From JADHLJ01 sp038118725 (GTDB taxonomy: Bacteria; Pseudomonadota; Alphaproteobacteria; Thalassobaculales; Thalassobaculaceae), in contig JAYOIK010000024.1 in NCBI GenBank assembly GCA_038118725.1, positions 3,318-67,317 of the forward strand: a DNA stretch of 64,000 bases, in the 5' to 3' direction. Below are positions 1 through 8,618 of this stretch, in pieces. Under the pieces are notes generated by a model. The model saw only the letters and a program-made list of their open reading frames with translations. It did no database searches and was not told the DNA's origin. The translations under genes were made by a program, and so were the position numbers. The number at the start of each line of letters is the position of its first letter. Within the stretch, counting starts at the first letter, position 1.

Positions 1-1161
1 GCGAAGCGGCGCGATGTCGTTGGAGAACAGTCGATTGAGACCATCGGTCGCGAGCACCAATGTCATGGTGTCGAACCGCCGCGCCGCCTGAAACCGTCTC
101 AGCACCTCCGCGCTCCCGATATCGAGGCCCAGCCGTGCCGCCTCGGTCACCTCGTCGGCGAGCGCCGCGATATCCCTCAGACCGAGATTGAATCCTTGTC
201 CCGCGATGGGATGAATGCCGTGCGCGGCGTCCCCTACAAGCGCGAGCCGGGGCCCGGTTTGCTTCTCCGCGTTCACCAACGATAGAGGAAAGGACCAGCG
301 CCCACCGACAATGGAGAGTGTTCCCAAGCAATCATCAAAGCGCGCCGAAAGGGCATCCGCGAGTGCGTCGTTATCAAGTGTCATGAGCGCGCGGGCGGTG
401 TGGCTTCGTTCCGTCCAAACCACCGAGGATCTGTTGTCCGCCATGGGAAGGAACGCCAAGGGCCCGCCCGGGAGAAACCTTTCATGGGCGACGCCGTGAT
501 GCGGTCGTGAATGCGCGACAGTGAAAACCAAACTGGTCTGGCCATAATCCAAACGGGTGACGCGAATGCCGGCGAGTTGACGGATTTTGCTGGCGCGGCC
601 GTCGGCGCCGATCAGCAATGCCGCGTGCAAGGACCGACCGTCCTCCAGTCTGGCGCTCACTTGGTTTGGTTCGGTCGTGACGTCCCGCACCCCGATCCCG
701 GGCTCGTACGAGATGTTTTTCTGGGCTCTCAGCACGTCGAACAGCGTCTTTTTCAGAAGCGCGTTTTCGACGATATGTCCCATCGGCGTGTCACCGACTT
801 CCCTGTGGTCATAGTGAAGGAACTGGCGGGAATCGCCGTCGGATACCCTGATGTCGAGGATCGGCTCCGCTTCGGGCGCGAGGGTGTCCCATACTCCTAG
901 GGCCTCGAGCATGGAGCGACCGCTTGCCGCGATGGCGGTGGTCCGCCCGTCTCGCTCCACGCGCCGCATAACAGCTTCGGGCTCCCGATCATTAAGCACG
1001 ACCCGAAAGCCACATCGCGATAGAGCCAGCGCCGTTGTGAGGCCTGACAAACCGCCGCCGATTACCGCGATATCGCTCGTGATGTCGCCGCTGGTCACTG
1101 AGATCACCCGCTCATCCTCATGGGGTCGTCTGGCTCCCGCCGGGAGCATTGGCGCGACCAT
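1..1161 (-). CDS. UbiH/UbiF/COQ6-family FAD-dependent hydroxylase, 3' end off the window
   Basis: Flavin monooxygenase that probably hydroxylates the aromatic ring of ubiquinone precursors, acting at the inner membrane. Translating the minus strand gives an open frame of 387 codons with no stop before base 1, so the C-terminus (about 15-25 residues by family length) is missing. A Rossmann GGGLSG motif lies at residues 35-40. The second FAD motif, GDAAHGIHPIAGQGFNLGL, begins near residue 310 and is the classic UbiH-family signature. The start at 1161 is the upstream-most ATG; a second ATG lies four codons in, and a GTG closer to the dinucleotide fold (near 1107) is also possible. Which ring position it hydroxylates (UbiH, UbiF or UbiI type) cannot be told from sequence alone. 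Confidence 0.88.
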   Translation of the reverse strand, partial: MVAPMLPAGARRPHEDERVISVTSGDITSDIAVIGGGLSGLTTALALSRCGFRVVLNDREPEAVMRRVERDGRTTAIAASGRSMLEALGVWDTLAPEAEPILDIRVSDGDSRQFLHYDHREVGDTPMGHIVENALLKKTLFDVLRAQKNISYEPGIGVRDVTTEPNQVSARLEDGRSLHAALLIGADGRASKIRQLAGIRVTRLDYGQTSLVFTVAHSRPHHGVAHERFLPGGPLAFLPMADNRSSVVWTERSHTARALMTLDNDALADALSARFDDCLGTLSIVGGRWSFPLSLVNAEKQTGPRLALVGDAAHGIHPIAGQGFNLGLRDIAALADEVTEAARLGLDIGSAEVLRRFQAARRFDTMTLVLATDGLNRLFSNDIAPLR

Positions 1162-1216
1162 AACGTGAGACGTTCGCCGCGGCACGTGGTTTTCCCAAAC
1201 TACGTTGATTAAAAAA

Positions 1217-1240
1217 TAATCATGTTTCTTTCGATGATTA
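1217..1240. promoter_or_regulatory. AT-rich inverted repeat upstream of glnK
   Basis: A perfect 7-bp inverted repeat, TAATCAT and ATGATTA, separated by 10 bases. It sits in an AT-rich pocket (about 1200-1340) between the divergent ubiH-type gene and glnK, roughly 115 bases upstream of the candidate sigma-54 promoter. That distance would suit an activator site. It does not match the classical NtrC consensus, so the binding protein is unknown. Confidence 0.35.
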
Positions 1241-1337
1241 AAAATTCGGCAGTAATGATGTTTGACGGCGCCCTGTGTCATGCCGGATATCAGGATAACA
1301 TATTGAAAAAACGTAATAAAATGGAAAATGGAAAAAT

Positions 1338-1352
1338 CGGCACGGTTCTTGA
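1338..1352 (+). promoter_or_regulatory. Candidate sigma-54 promoter for glnK-amtB
   Basis: The sequence cGGCAC-N5-TTGa resembles the sigma-54 consensus TGGCAC-N5-TTGC, with correct spacing between the -24 GG and the -12 element. It deviates at the first T and at the highly conserved C of the -12 GC. Transcription would start near 1363, giving a leader of about 85 bases. glnK-amtB operons are often NtrC/sigma-54 controlled, which makes the match plausible, but the -12 mismatch keeps it tentative. Confidence 0.35.
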
Positions 1353-1446
1353 GATGCAAGGGTGGGGGCGCGGTTTGGCGCCGGAGATATCGCCTGGATG
1401 GCGGGCAAAGGGCTCGAAAATCCGCGCGTGAAAGGAGTGAAACGAC

Positions 1447-1785
1447 ATGAAGCTTGTGATGGCGATTATCAAGCCCTTCAAGCTCGACGAAGTCCGAGAG
1501 GCACTCACCGGTCTGGGCATCCAGGGTTTGACGGTGAGCGAGGTCAAGGGCTTCGGAAGGCAGAAGGGTCAGACGGAGATCTATCGCGGTGCCGAATACG
1601 CGGTGAATTTCCTGCCGAAAGTGAAAATCGAAGTCGCGGTGACCGATGACCTCGTGGAGCAGATCGTCGAGGCGGTTCAACGCTCGGCGAGCACCGGTCG
1701 CATTGGTGACGGAAAGGTCTTCGTACTTGATATGGCGGCGGCGGTGCGAATTCGTACCGGTGAGGCCGGCGCCGACGCCCTTTAA
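1447..1785 (+). CDS. glnK: P-II nitrogen regulatory protein (GlnK/GlnB family)
   Basis: Trimeric signal protein that reads 2-oxoglutarate and ATP/ADP and controls ammonium uptake and nitrogen metabolism. The 112 residues match the usual P-II length. The T-loop carries Tyr46 and Tyr51, the latter being the uridylylation site, within IYRGAEYAVNFLPK. The TGRIGDGKVFV block near residues 83-93 is the B-loop signature of the nucleotide site. A good ribosome site, AAAGGAG, precedes the ATG. It is followed after 12 bases by amtB; this linkage is why I call it GlnK, the partner that plugs AmtB, rather than GlnB. Confidence 0.95.
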   Translation: MKLVMAIIKPFKLDEVREALTGLGIQGLTVSEVKGFGRQKGQTEIYRGAEYAVNFLPKVKIEVAVTDDLVEQIVEAVQRSASTGRIGDGKVFVLDMAAAVRIRTGEAGADAL

Positions 1786-1797
1786 GGAATGGGAACC

Positions 1798-3132
1798 ATG
1801 AAAAGAATTTGGATCTACGGGCTCTTCTGCCTGACACTCGGCCTCTCCACCGTCGCGATCAGTGGAGCGGCCTCGGCCGCGGTTTCGAATGAGACCGCCT
1901 TCATCTTCAACAGCCTGTCATTCCTGATGCATGGCTTTCTTGTCATGTGGATGGCCGCCGGTTTCTGCATGCTGGAAGCGGGCCTGGTGCGCTCCAAGAA
2001 CACCACGATGCAGTGCTCCAAGAATATCGGCCTCTATTCCATTGCCGGGATCATGTATTGGCTGATCGGCTATAACCTGATGTATGACGGCGTCGACGGT
2101 GGCTGGATGGGCATGCCCGGTCCTTGGAGCGCCGCCGATCCGACGGTGACCGCTGAGGGCTTCACCGGCGAGGACGGCAGTGGCTATGCCGCCGGTTCCG
2201 ACTGGTTCTTCCAGATGGTGTTCGTCGCCGCCGCCGGTTCGATCGTCTCGGGCACGATCGCCGAGCGGGTGAAGGTCTTCTCGTTCCTGGTTTTCGTGGT
2301 CGTGCTGACCGGGGTGATCTACCCGCTGCAAGGCTCCTGGACCTGGGGTGGTGGTTGGCTCTCGGATATGGGCTTCCTGGATTTCGCGGGCTCGACCATT
2401 GTTCATTCCGTTGGTGGATGGGCGGCGCTTGCCGGGGCGTTGATTATCGGCGCCCGCAAGGGTCGGTTCGGGGCCGACGGGCGCGTGACGCCGATGCCGG
2501 GCGCGAATCTGCCCCTGGCGACGCTGGGAACCTTCGTGCTGTGGATGGGGTGGTTCGGCTTCAATGGCGGCTCGCAACTCGCCATGGGGTCGGCGGCGGA
2601 CGCGGTGGCGATCTCGTCGATCTATATCAACACCAACCTGGCGGCGGCCGGCGGTGTGGTGGCGGCGATCGTTCTGACCCAGGTCCTGTACAAGAAGCTC
2701 GACCTAACGATGGCGCTCAACGGCGCGCTTGGAGGTCTGGTCGCGATCACCGCCGAGCCGCTGGCGCCAACGCCCGGGCTGGCGATCATCATCGGTGCGA
2801 TCGGCGGAATTCTCGTCGTGGTCGCGGTTCCCATGCTCGACAAGCTCAAGATCGATGACGTGGTCGGCGCGATCCCAGTGCATCTGATCTGCGGCATCTG
2901 GGGCACCATCGCGGTGGTCTTCAGCAATGGCGATGCCAAGTTCGGGGTCCAGATCCTGGGTATCGTCGCGATCGGCGCCTTCGTGTTCGTGGCCAGCTCG
3001 ATCCTCTGGCTGGCGATCAAGATGACCATGGGCGTTCGGCCGAACGAGGAAGACGAAGCCCTGGGTCTCGACCGAGCCGAATGCGGGATGGAAGCCTATC
3101 CGGAATTCGGTCGCGGCTCTCAGACTCTCTGA
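1798..3132 (+). CDS. amtB: Ammonium transporter Amt
   Basis: Trimeric inner-membrane ammonium channel. The 444-residue product starts with a cleavable signal peptide (about residues 1-27, ending in ASAA), followed by about eleven hydrophobic helices. The pore histidine pair is visible: one in DFAGSTIVH with its preceding Asp, the other in GAIPVHLICG. I chose the ATG at 1798 because AAGGA ends nine bases upstream; an in-frame ATG at 1789 lies too close to that site. It is co-transcribed with glnK, and a strong terminator follows. Confidence 0.95.
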   Translation: MKRIWIYGLFCLTLGLSTVAISGAASAAVSNETAFIFNSLSFLMHGFLVMWMAAGFCMLEAGLVRSKNTTMQCSKNIGLYSIAGIMYWLIGYNLMYDGVDGGWMGMPGPWSAADPTVTAEGFTGEDGSGYAAGSDWFFQMVFVAAAGSIVSGTIAERVKVFSFLVFVVVLTGVIYPLQGSWTWGGGWLSDMGFLDFAGSTIVHSVGGWAALAGALIIGARKGRFGADGRVTPMPGANLPLATLGTFVLWMGWFGFNGGSQLAMGSAADAVAISSIYINTNLAAAGGVVAAIVLTQVLYKKLDLTMALNGALGGLVAITAEPLAPTPGLAIIIGAIGGILVVVAVPMLDKLKIDDVVGAIPVHLICGIWGTIAVVFSNGDAKFGVQILGIVAIGAFVFVASSILWLAIKMTMGVRPNEEDEALGLDRAECGMEAYPEFGRGSQTL

Positions 3133-3170
3133 GACCGCCACTGAAAAGCTAAACACGATCCTCCTCACTG

Positions 3171-3199
3171 GGGCCCGGGATTTCTCGGGCCCTTTTTTT
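3171..3199 (+). terminator. Rho-independent terminator after amtB
   Basis: A perfect 7-bp GC stem (GGGCCCG / CGGGCCC) with an 8-base loop is followed at once by seven T residues. It lies 39 bases after the amtB stop and ends the glnK-amtB unit. Confidence 0.93.
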
Positions 3200-3342
3200 A
3201 CTTAACGGCGAGGCGTGTCTGGTCAGTTCGCCCCCAATTGTTGTCTTTCAACATGAAGGTTGTCTGTTAAGTCACCGTAGCTTAAATTAGAATCGTTTTG
3301 GCACCTTTGGGTCGAGCGATCGACCAAGATGAAACGGACTCC

Positions 3343-4536
3343 ATGCTTAATCCCAACTTGGCACCGCTGGGTCACTATACATTCGCCCGTTTGAACGAGG
3401 TTCTCGCGGATTGTCCGCCACGGGTGAACGAGCCGCCGATCCTGTTTTCCCTGGGCGAGCCGCAAAAGCCCACGCCGCCGATCCTGGCCGAAACAATCGC
3501 CGCCCATGACGACCAATGGAACCGATATCCGCCGCCAACCGGCGACGAGGCGTTTCGTGACGCGGTGGTCGGGTGGCTGCATCGCCGATTTAATCTGCCG
3601 GAAGGTTTCATCAATCCGGCCCGCAACGTGGTTCCGGTGCCTGGAACCCGAGAGCCGCTTTACCAGATAGGTTTTCTCTGCACGCCGCCGGAAAAGGCGG
3701 GCCAGCGCCCGGCGATCTTGATGCCGAACCCGTTCTATCATGTCTATCAGGGGGCCGCGATGGTCGGTGGCGGCGAGCCGGTCTATCTCCCCGCCCATGC
3801 CGAGAACAACTTTCTGCCCGTCCTGGAGGATCTGGACGAGGATCTGTTGGCCCGCACGGCGCTCTTCTTTTTGTGCACGCCGGCGAACCCCCAGGGCACC
3901 ACGGCGAGCGCTGACTATATCAAGCGCGCGATCGAACTGGCCCGCGAGCACGATTTCGTCCTGGCCTTGGATGAATGCTATTGCGAAATCTATCGCGGCG
4001 ACGCCCCGGTCGGTGGACTGGAGGCCTGCGCCGCGCTTGGTCAGGGTCTTGATAACGTCCTGTCGTTCCAGTCGCTGTCCAAGCGGTCGAGCGCGCCAGG
4101 GTTAAGGTCCGGTTTTCTCGCGGGTGACGCGCGCATAATCGAACGCTACGGACAGTTCGTGACCTTTGGCGGTTCGCCCCTGCCGCTCCCGGTGCTGCAT
4201 GCCTCCACGGCGCTTTGGAACGACGATGCGCATGTCGTTGAGAATCGCGCCTACTACGCCGAGAATTTCAGGCTCGCGGAAGAGATTTTGAAACCGCATA
4301 TGGATGTTTTCATTCCGCCGGCGGGCTTCTTCCTTTGGCTCGACGTGGGAGACGGCATGGCCGCGGCGCGCCGGCTTTGGAGCGAGGCCGCGATCAAGAC
4401 CCTGCCCGGAAGCCTGATGGCCCGGGACGATGCGCAAGGGCGCAACCCGGGTGAACCTTATCTTCGGGTCGCCCTGGTATACGAGCCGGAAAAGACCGAG
4501 CGCGGGCTTCGGCGGCTCGCCGAGACATTGTTCTAG
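3343..4536 (+). CDS. dapC: PLP-dependent class I/II aminotransferase, DapC-like
   Basis: Fold-type I aminotransferase, probably the N-succinyl-diaminopimelate aminotransferase of lysine and peptidoglycan precursor synthesis. The 397-residue product begins MLNPNLAPLG, typical of proteobacterial DapC-like enzymes. The PLP lysine is in SFQSLSKRSSAPG (residues about 246-258), with the CTPANPQGT loop and the LALDECY aspartate upstream. I prefer the ATG at 3343; the frame also offers a TTG at 3298, but the extra 15 residues do not look conserved. The same fold serves other amino-donor reactions, so the exact substrate is inferred. Confidence 0.8.
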   Translation: MLNPNLAPLGHYTFARLNEVLADCPPRVNEPPILFSLGEPQKPTPPILAETIAAHDDQWNRYPPPTGDEAFRDAVVGWLHRRFNLPEGFINPARNVVPVPGTREPLYQIGFLCTPPEKAGQRPAILMPNPFYHVYQGAAMVGGGEPVYLPAHAENNFLPVLEDLDEDLLARTALFFLCTPANPQGTTASADYIKRAIELAREHDFVLALDECYCEIYRGDAPVGGLEACAALGQGLDNVLSFQSLSKRSSAPGLRSGFLAGDARIIERYGQFVTFGGSPLPLPVLHASTALWNDDAHVVENRAYYAENFRLAEEILKPHMDVFIPPAGFFLWLDVGDGMAAARRLWSEAAIKTLPGSLMARDDAQGRNPGEPYLRVALVYEPEKTERGLRRLAETLF

Positions 4537-4590
4537 CCGAGAAGGTCGGAGATCCCGTGGCAACGGGTGGTTTGAACGAGGTGAATGGAT

Positions 4591-7056
4591 ATGGCGACCA
4601 GCAATAGCACGGACTCGACGTCCTTCGCTTCCGGGGCGTCGACCGGATTTTCGGTCTTTCTGAAGCGCCGGGGCCGCGAGATCGTAGGCGGCGCATTGTT
4701 GTCCTTGGCATTTCTGCTCGCCGCCGCGCTGATTACTCACGAGCCCACCGATCCGTCCCTGAACACTATGGGAACGGGAGAGGTGAAGAATGTGCTCGGC
4801 CATCCCGGCGCGTTGGTCTCCGACATTCTCTCGCAGTCACTCGGATTGGCGAATTTGGCGCTCTTATCGGTTCTGACGGCCTGGGGTTTTCGTTTCATGT
4901 CCCAGCGACCGGTTGACGGCCTGGCGATGCGCATCGCCGTGCTGCCCCTGGCCTTGCTGATTCTGGCGGATGTTCTCGCGGCGTTTCCCGTGCCCGATGC
5001 CTGGCCCTTTCGGTCTGGACTTGGTGGGTTCTCGGGAGAGCTTCTGGCGAAGCAAATTGTTTCCCTGAATATTATAGCCGCTGAACACCGTATCTATCTG
5101 ACCGCTGGGCTAGGCGTTTTCGCCGCGATGGCGATTCTCTGGTGCCATGGCGCGACATGGGGAGAGTGGCTGGGTTTCTTGAAGCGGATCCCGAGTCGGT
5201 TCTGGCTTGCGGTCAAAATCGGCGGCCAGGGCGGACGCATTGGTCGTCGAGCCGTTGGTGTCGGACTCGGGGCCACCGCGGGTTTGGCAAGGCGTGGCAT
5301 CGAAGCGGCCCGCGCCCGGCGGGAGCCGAGCATCGGTGGAAGCGACGCGAAATTGTCAAAGCGCGCGCGGATTGACGATGTCCGCGAAGGTGAGGAAAAA
5401 AGACCGAATAAAACGGCCGTCGTAGAGGAAGTATACGAGCCATCCGCGGGCCCAGAGGTGGAAACCCAGGCTGACAACGCGCGCAAGAAGCGGCGCGCCG
5501 CCGCCAAGCAGGAAAGTCTCGACCTCGCGCCGGCCGGCGAATACCGGATGCCGCAGCTGAGCTTGCTGGCGCCGCCCGCGTCCGAGGTTTCCGGTGGACC
5601 CGACAAGGATACTTTGGAAGCCAATGCGCGGATGCTTGAAACCGTGCTGCAGGATTTCGGGGTCAAGGGAGAAATCGTCAAGGTGCGCAGTGGCCCGGTG
5701 GTCACGCTCTATGAGCTGGAGCCGGCGCCGGGAACCAAGTCATCGCGGGTGATTGGGCTCGCCGATGATATAGCCCGGTCGATGAGCGCGATCTCGGTGC
5801 GTGTCGCGGTGGTGCCCGGACGTAACGTGATCGGTATCGAACTGCCCAACGCCAGCCGTGAAATGGTGGTCCTGCGCGAGATTTTCGAAGCCGATACCTA
5901 CGATAAATCAAGCGCGAAACTTCCGATCGCGCTCGGCAAGGATATCGGTGGCACGCCCGTCGTCGTGGATCTGGCACGCATGCCGCATCTGCTGATCGCC
6001 GGGACCACCGGATCCGGTAAGTCCGTCGCGGTGAACACGATGATCCTGTCGCTGCTGTATCGACTCACGCCCGAGCAGTGCCGGATGATCATGGTCGACC
6101 CCAAGATGCTGGAGTTGTCCATTTATGACGGTATCCCGCATCTCTTGAGCCCGGTGGTGACCGATCCGAAGAAGGCCGTGGTGGCGTTGAAATGGACCGT
6201 GCGGGAGATGGAAACCCGCTACCGGGCCATGTCCAAGCTCGGCGTGCGGAACATCGACGGATACAATGTCCGGCTCGCCGAGGCGCGTAAGAAGGGCGAG
6301 GTTCTGAAGCGCCGCGTGCAGACCGGGTTTGATCCGGATACCGGCAAGCCGGTATTCGAGGACGAGGCGCTGGACCTTACACCGTTGCCCTATATTGTCG
6401 TGGTGATCGACGAGGTCGCGGATCTCATGCTGGTCGCCGGCAAGGATATCGAGGGCGCGGTGCAGCGCCTCGCGCAAATGGCCCGCGCCGCCGGTATCCA
6501 CGTGATCATGGCGACCCAGCGACCGTCGGTCGACGTGATCACCGGCACCATCAAGGCCAATTTCCCGACCCGGATCAGCTTCCAAGTCACCTCCAAGATC
6601 GACAGCCGCACGATCCTCGGCGAACAGGGCGCCGAGCAGCTGCTTGGTCAGGGTGACATGCTGCACATGGCGGGCGGCGGACGGATCACCCGGGTGCACG
6701 GTCCCTTCGTGTCCGATGAAGAGGTCGAGGACGTGGTGCTCCATCTGCGCGCCCAGGGAGAGCCGGAATACAACGATTCGATCACCGAGGAAGACGAGGT
6801 CGGCGACCCGCTGGCGCCCTATGGCTTGGGGGTCGGCGACTCCGAGGGGGGTAGCGGTGACGAGCTCTATGATCAGGCCGTCGCCATCGTGGCTCGCGAG
6901 CGCAAGGCCTCCACGAGCTTCATTCAGCGTCACCTCAAGATCGGTTACAATCGCGCCGCGACAATCATCGAGCGCATGGAAAGCGATGGTGTGGTCAGCG
7001 CGGCGAACCATGTCGGCAAGCGCGAAGTCCTGGTCGGTGATCACTCCGAGGACTAA
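4591..7056 (+). CDS. ftsK: DNA translocase FtsK
   Basis: Septal DNA pump that clears the chromosome terminus at division and activates XerCD recombination. The protein has about 821 residues. Four hydrophobic N-terminal segments lie within residues 30-165. A charged, low-complexity linker of about 100-150 residues follows, then the RecA-like motor with Walker A GTTGSGKS near residue 471 and Walker B VVVIDEVADLM near 605. The C-terminal winged-helix gamma domain that reads KOPS sites includes the stretch TSFIQRHLKIGYNRAA. The ATG at 4591 has a GAGGTG ribosome site seven bases upstream; an ATG two codons earlier is too close to it. Confidence 0.95.
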   Translation: MATSNSTDSTSFASGASTGFSVFLKRRGREIVGGALLSLAFLLAAALITHEPTDPSLNTMGTGEVKNVLGHPGALVSDILSQSLGLANLALLSVLTAWGFRFMSQRPVDGLAMRIAVLPLALLILADVLAAFPVPDAWPFRSGLGGFSGELLAKQIVSLNIIAAEHRIYLTAGLGVFAAMAILWCHGATWGEWLGFLKRIPSRFWLAVKIGGQGGRIGRRAVGVGLGATAGLARRGIEAARARREPSIGGSDAKLSKRARIDDVREGEEKRPNKTAVVEEVYEPSAGPEVETQADNARKKRRAAAKQESLDLAPAGEYRMPQLSLLAPPASEVSGGPDKDTLEANARMLETVLQDFGVKGEIVKVRSGPVVTLYELEPAPGTKSSRVIGLADDIARSMSAISVRVAVVPGRNVIGIELPNASREMVVLREIFEADTYDKSSAKLPIALGKDIGGTPVVVDLARMPHLLIAGTTGSGKSVAVNTMILSLLYRLTPEQCRMIMVDPKMLELSIYDGIPHLLSPVVTDPKKAVVALKWTVREMETRYRAMSKLGVRNIDGYNVRLAEARKKGEVLKRRVQTGFDPDTGKPVFEDEALDLTPLPYIVVVIDEVADLMLVAGKDIEGAVQRLAQMARAAGIHVIMATQRPSVDVITGTIKANFPTRISFQVTSKIDSRTILGEQGAEQLLGQGDMLHMAGGGRITRVHGPFVSDEEVEDVVLHLRAQGEPEYNDSITEEDEVGDPLAPYGLGVGDSEGGSGDELYDQAVAIVARERKASTSFIQRHLKIGYNRAATIIERMESDGVVSAANHVGKREVLVGDHSED

Positions 7057-7104
7057 AACCGTCTCGCGCGGCTTGCGAAGTCCATCCGGACATGCCACAT
7101 CGGG

Positions 7105-7731
7105 ATGATGATCAGACAAATTCTCCTCACCGGCGCGCTCTTATCCATGCTCGCGTCGGCAAACGCCTCGGCGGCGTCCCTCGGCGCCAAGGACGCGCGA
7201 GACGTGGGACGGGTCGAGGCCTATCTCAACGCGATCACGACGCTCAAATCCAAGTTCATCCAACGGGCGAGCACCGGCAATCTGGCGAGTGGCACGGTTT
7301 ATATCTCCCGGCCCGGCAAGATGCGGTTCGAGTACGATCCGCCGGCGCCGATTCTGCTCGTGGCCGATGGGATCTTCCTGATTTACGTCGACAAGGAGCT
7401 CGAACAGGTCAGCCACGTTCCTATCTCCTCGACACCGCTCGGCATTCTTGTCTCGGAGAATGTGAAACTAACCGACAATCATGACATCGCCGCCGTGGAG
7501 CGTGGCGCCGGCACCCTGGCGGTGACCCTGACCATGAAGGATGACGTCGAGGCCGGCTCGGTACGGCTGCTATTCGCCGATGCGCCGCTCGCTCTCAAGC
7601 AATGGTATATCCGCGACGCCCAGGGGGTCGAGGTCCAGGTCTCGCTGTTGGACCCGCAACGCGGCCTTGAGCTTGATTCGACGCTGTTTCAGGTCAATCC
7701 CGATATGTTTGGCGCCAGCCACAACAATTGA
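7105..7731 (+). CDS. lolA: Outer-membrane lipoprotein carrier protein LolA
   Basis: Periplasmic chaperone that ferries lipoproteins from the LolCDE complex to the outer membrane. The 208-residue precursor has a signal peptide (residues 1 to about 24, ending ANASA). The body has the LolA pattern of short beta strands, including LKSKFIQRAS, SRPGKMRFEYDPP and ILLVADG, motifs typical of alphaproteobacterial LolA. The gene lies 48 bases downstream of ftsK on the same strand, a common alphaproteobacterial neighbour pair. Its stop lies 14 bases from that of the convergent desaturase-like gene. Confidence 0.92.
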   Translation: MMIRQILLTGALLSMLASANASAASLGAKDARDVGRVEAYLNAITTLKSKFIQRASTGNLASGTVYISRPGKMRFEYDPPAPILLVADGIFLIYVDKELEQVSHVPISSTPLGILVSENVKLTDNHDIAAVERGAGTLAVTLTMKDDVEAGSVRLLFADAPLALKQWYIRDAQGVEVQVSLLDPQRGLELDSTLFQVNPDMFGASHNN

Positions 7732-7745
7732 CGAAGGATGGTTGA

Positions 7746-8522
7746 TCAGTCCTGTCGCTGGAAAGGTCGGATCAGCAACCCCAAGAGTCCGATATCGGAT
7801 TGTGCCTCGACACCGATCTTCATTTCGCGTTTACGCGGCGTCGGGCTGCGCGAGCCGAACAGACTATCCCAGAAACTGAAGATCGTCCCATAGTTGGAAT
7901 CCGTGTCCGACCGGACCGCGTGATGGTGCACCCAATGGATCGACGGGGTGATCAGAATGGCGGAGATCTCTTCTTCCCGGCCCTTGTGAAGGCTGAAATT
8001 TGAATGCTGAAACGCCGCGGCGAGTAGGACAGCCGCCTCGAAGGCCAGGACCGAGGCCAGCGGCATCCCCAAGGCCAGGATGACAACCGCCCTAAAGCAG
8101 GCGGACAGCAAAACCTCGCCGAAGTGAAAACGCACCGATGAGGTGACGTCGAGAAACTCGTCGAGATGATGCACTTGATGAAACAGCCAGAGAAACGGCA
8201 CCACGTGATTGCAGCGGTGCCACCAATAGATCAGGAAATCCAGAATGATGATGTCGACAACCACGGGCAGCCAACCGGTATACCAATCCGGACGCCAATC
8301 CAGGGCGCTGTCCGTCGCCCAATAGGATAGCGGCACGATGATCGTCAGGCTGAGGCCGATATTGATGCCCCAGAGCACGGCGTTGCGCAGGACTCGGGTC
8401 CAGCCGCCGACACGTTCAGCCGCCGGGACCAACCGCTCGGCGAAGAACAGCAGGACCAGCCAGGTGCCCGCGACCATGCCCTTGTACTGAAGAAGTGTCT
8501 GGGTAATGTCATCCATCGCCAA
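7746..8522 (-). CDS. Sterol desaturase / fatty acid hydroxylase family membrane protein
   Basis: Di-iron membrane oxygenase of the fatty-acid-hydroxylase superfamily, 258 residues with four to five hydrophobic segments. The three histidine clusters that hold the iron pair are all present: HRCNH, HQVHH and HWVHHH. Family members hydroxylate or desaturate sterols, sphingolipids, alkanes or carotenoids, and the sequence does not say which. The gene stands alone and converges on lolA. A short tandem repeat lies just upstream of its start. Confidence 0.85.
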   Translation of the reverse strand: MAMDDITQTLLQYKGMVAGTWLVLLFFAERLVPAAERVGGWTRVLRNAVLWGINIGLSLTIIVPLSYWATDSALDWRPDWYTGWLPVVVDIIILDFLIYWWHRCNHVVPFLWLFHQVHHLDEFLDVTSSVRFHFGEVLLSACFRAVVILALGMPLASVLAFEAAVLLAAAFQHSNFSLHKGREEEISAILITPSIHWVHHHAVRSDTDSNYGTIFSFWDSLFGSRSPTPRKREMKIGVEAQSDIGLLGLLIRPFQRQD

Positions 8523-8540
8523 GATATGGCAGACTCTTGG

Positions 8541-8579
8541 CCGAACGCCAACTCAACCGAACGCCAACTCAACCGAACG
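8541..8579. repeat. Short tandem repeat, 16-bp unit
   Basis: The unit CCGAACGCCAACTCAA occurs twice in a row (8541-8556, 8557-8572), followed by seven bases of a third copy. It lies between the divergent desaturase-like gene and the glutamine-hydrolase gene. Confidence 0.8.
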
Positions 8580-8618
8580 TGAGTCGCGCGCCAGATTGGA
8601 TTTTCGGAGCCGATGGAT

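Noticed and set aside
5908..7119. Open frame of about 400 codons antisense to ftsK
   Set aside because: It lies wholly opposite a certain gene, is rich in His/Asp/Gly/Arg as expected of GC-rich antisense reading, and has no family motif.
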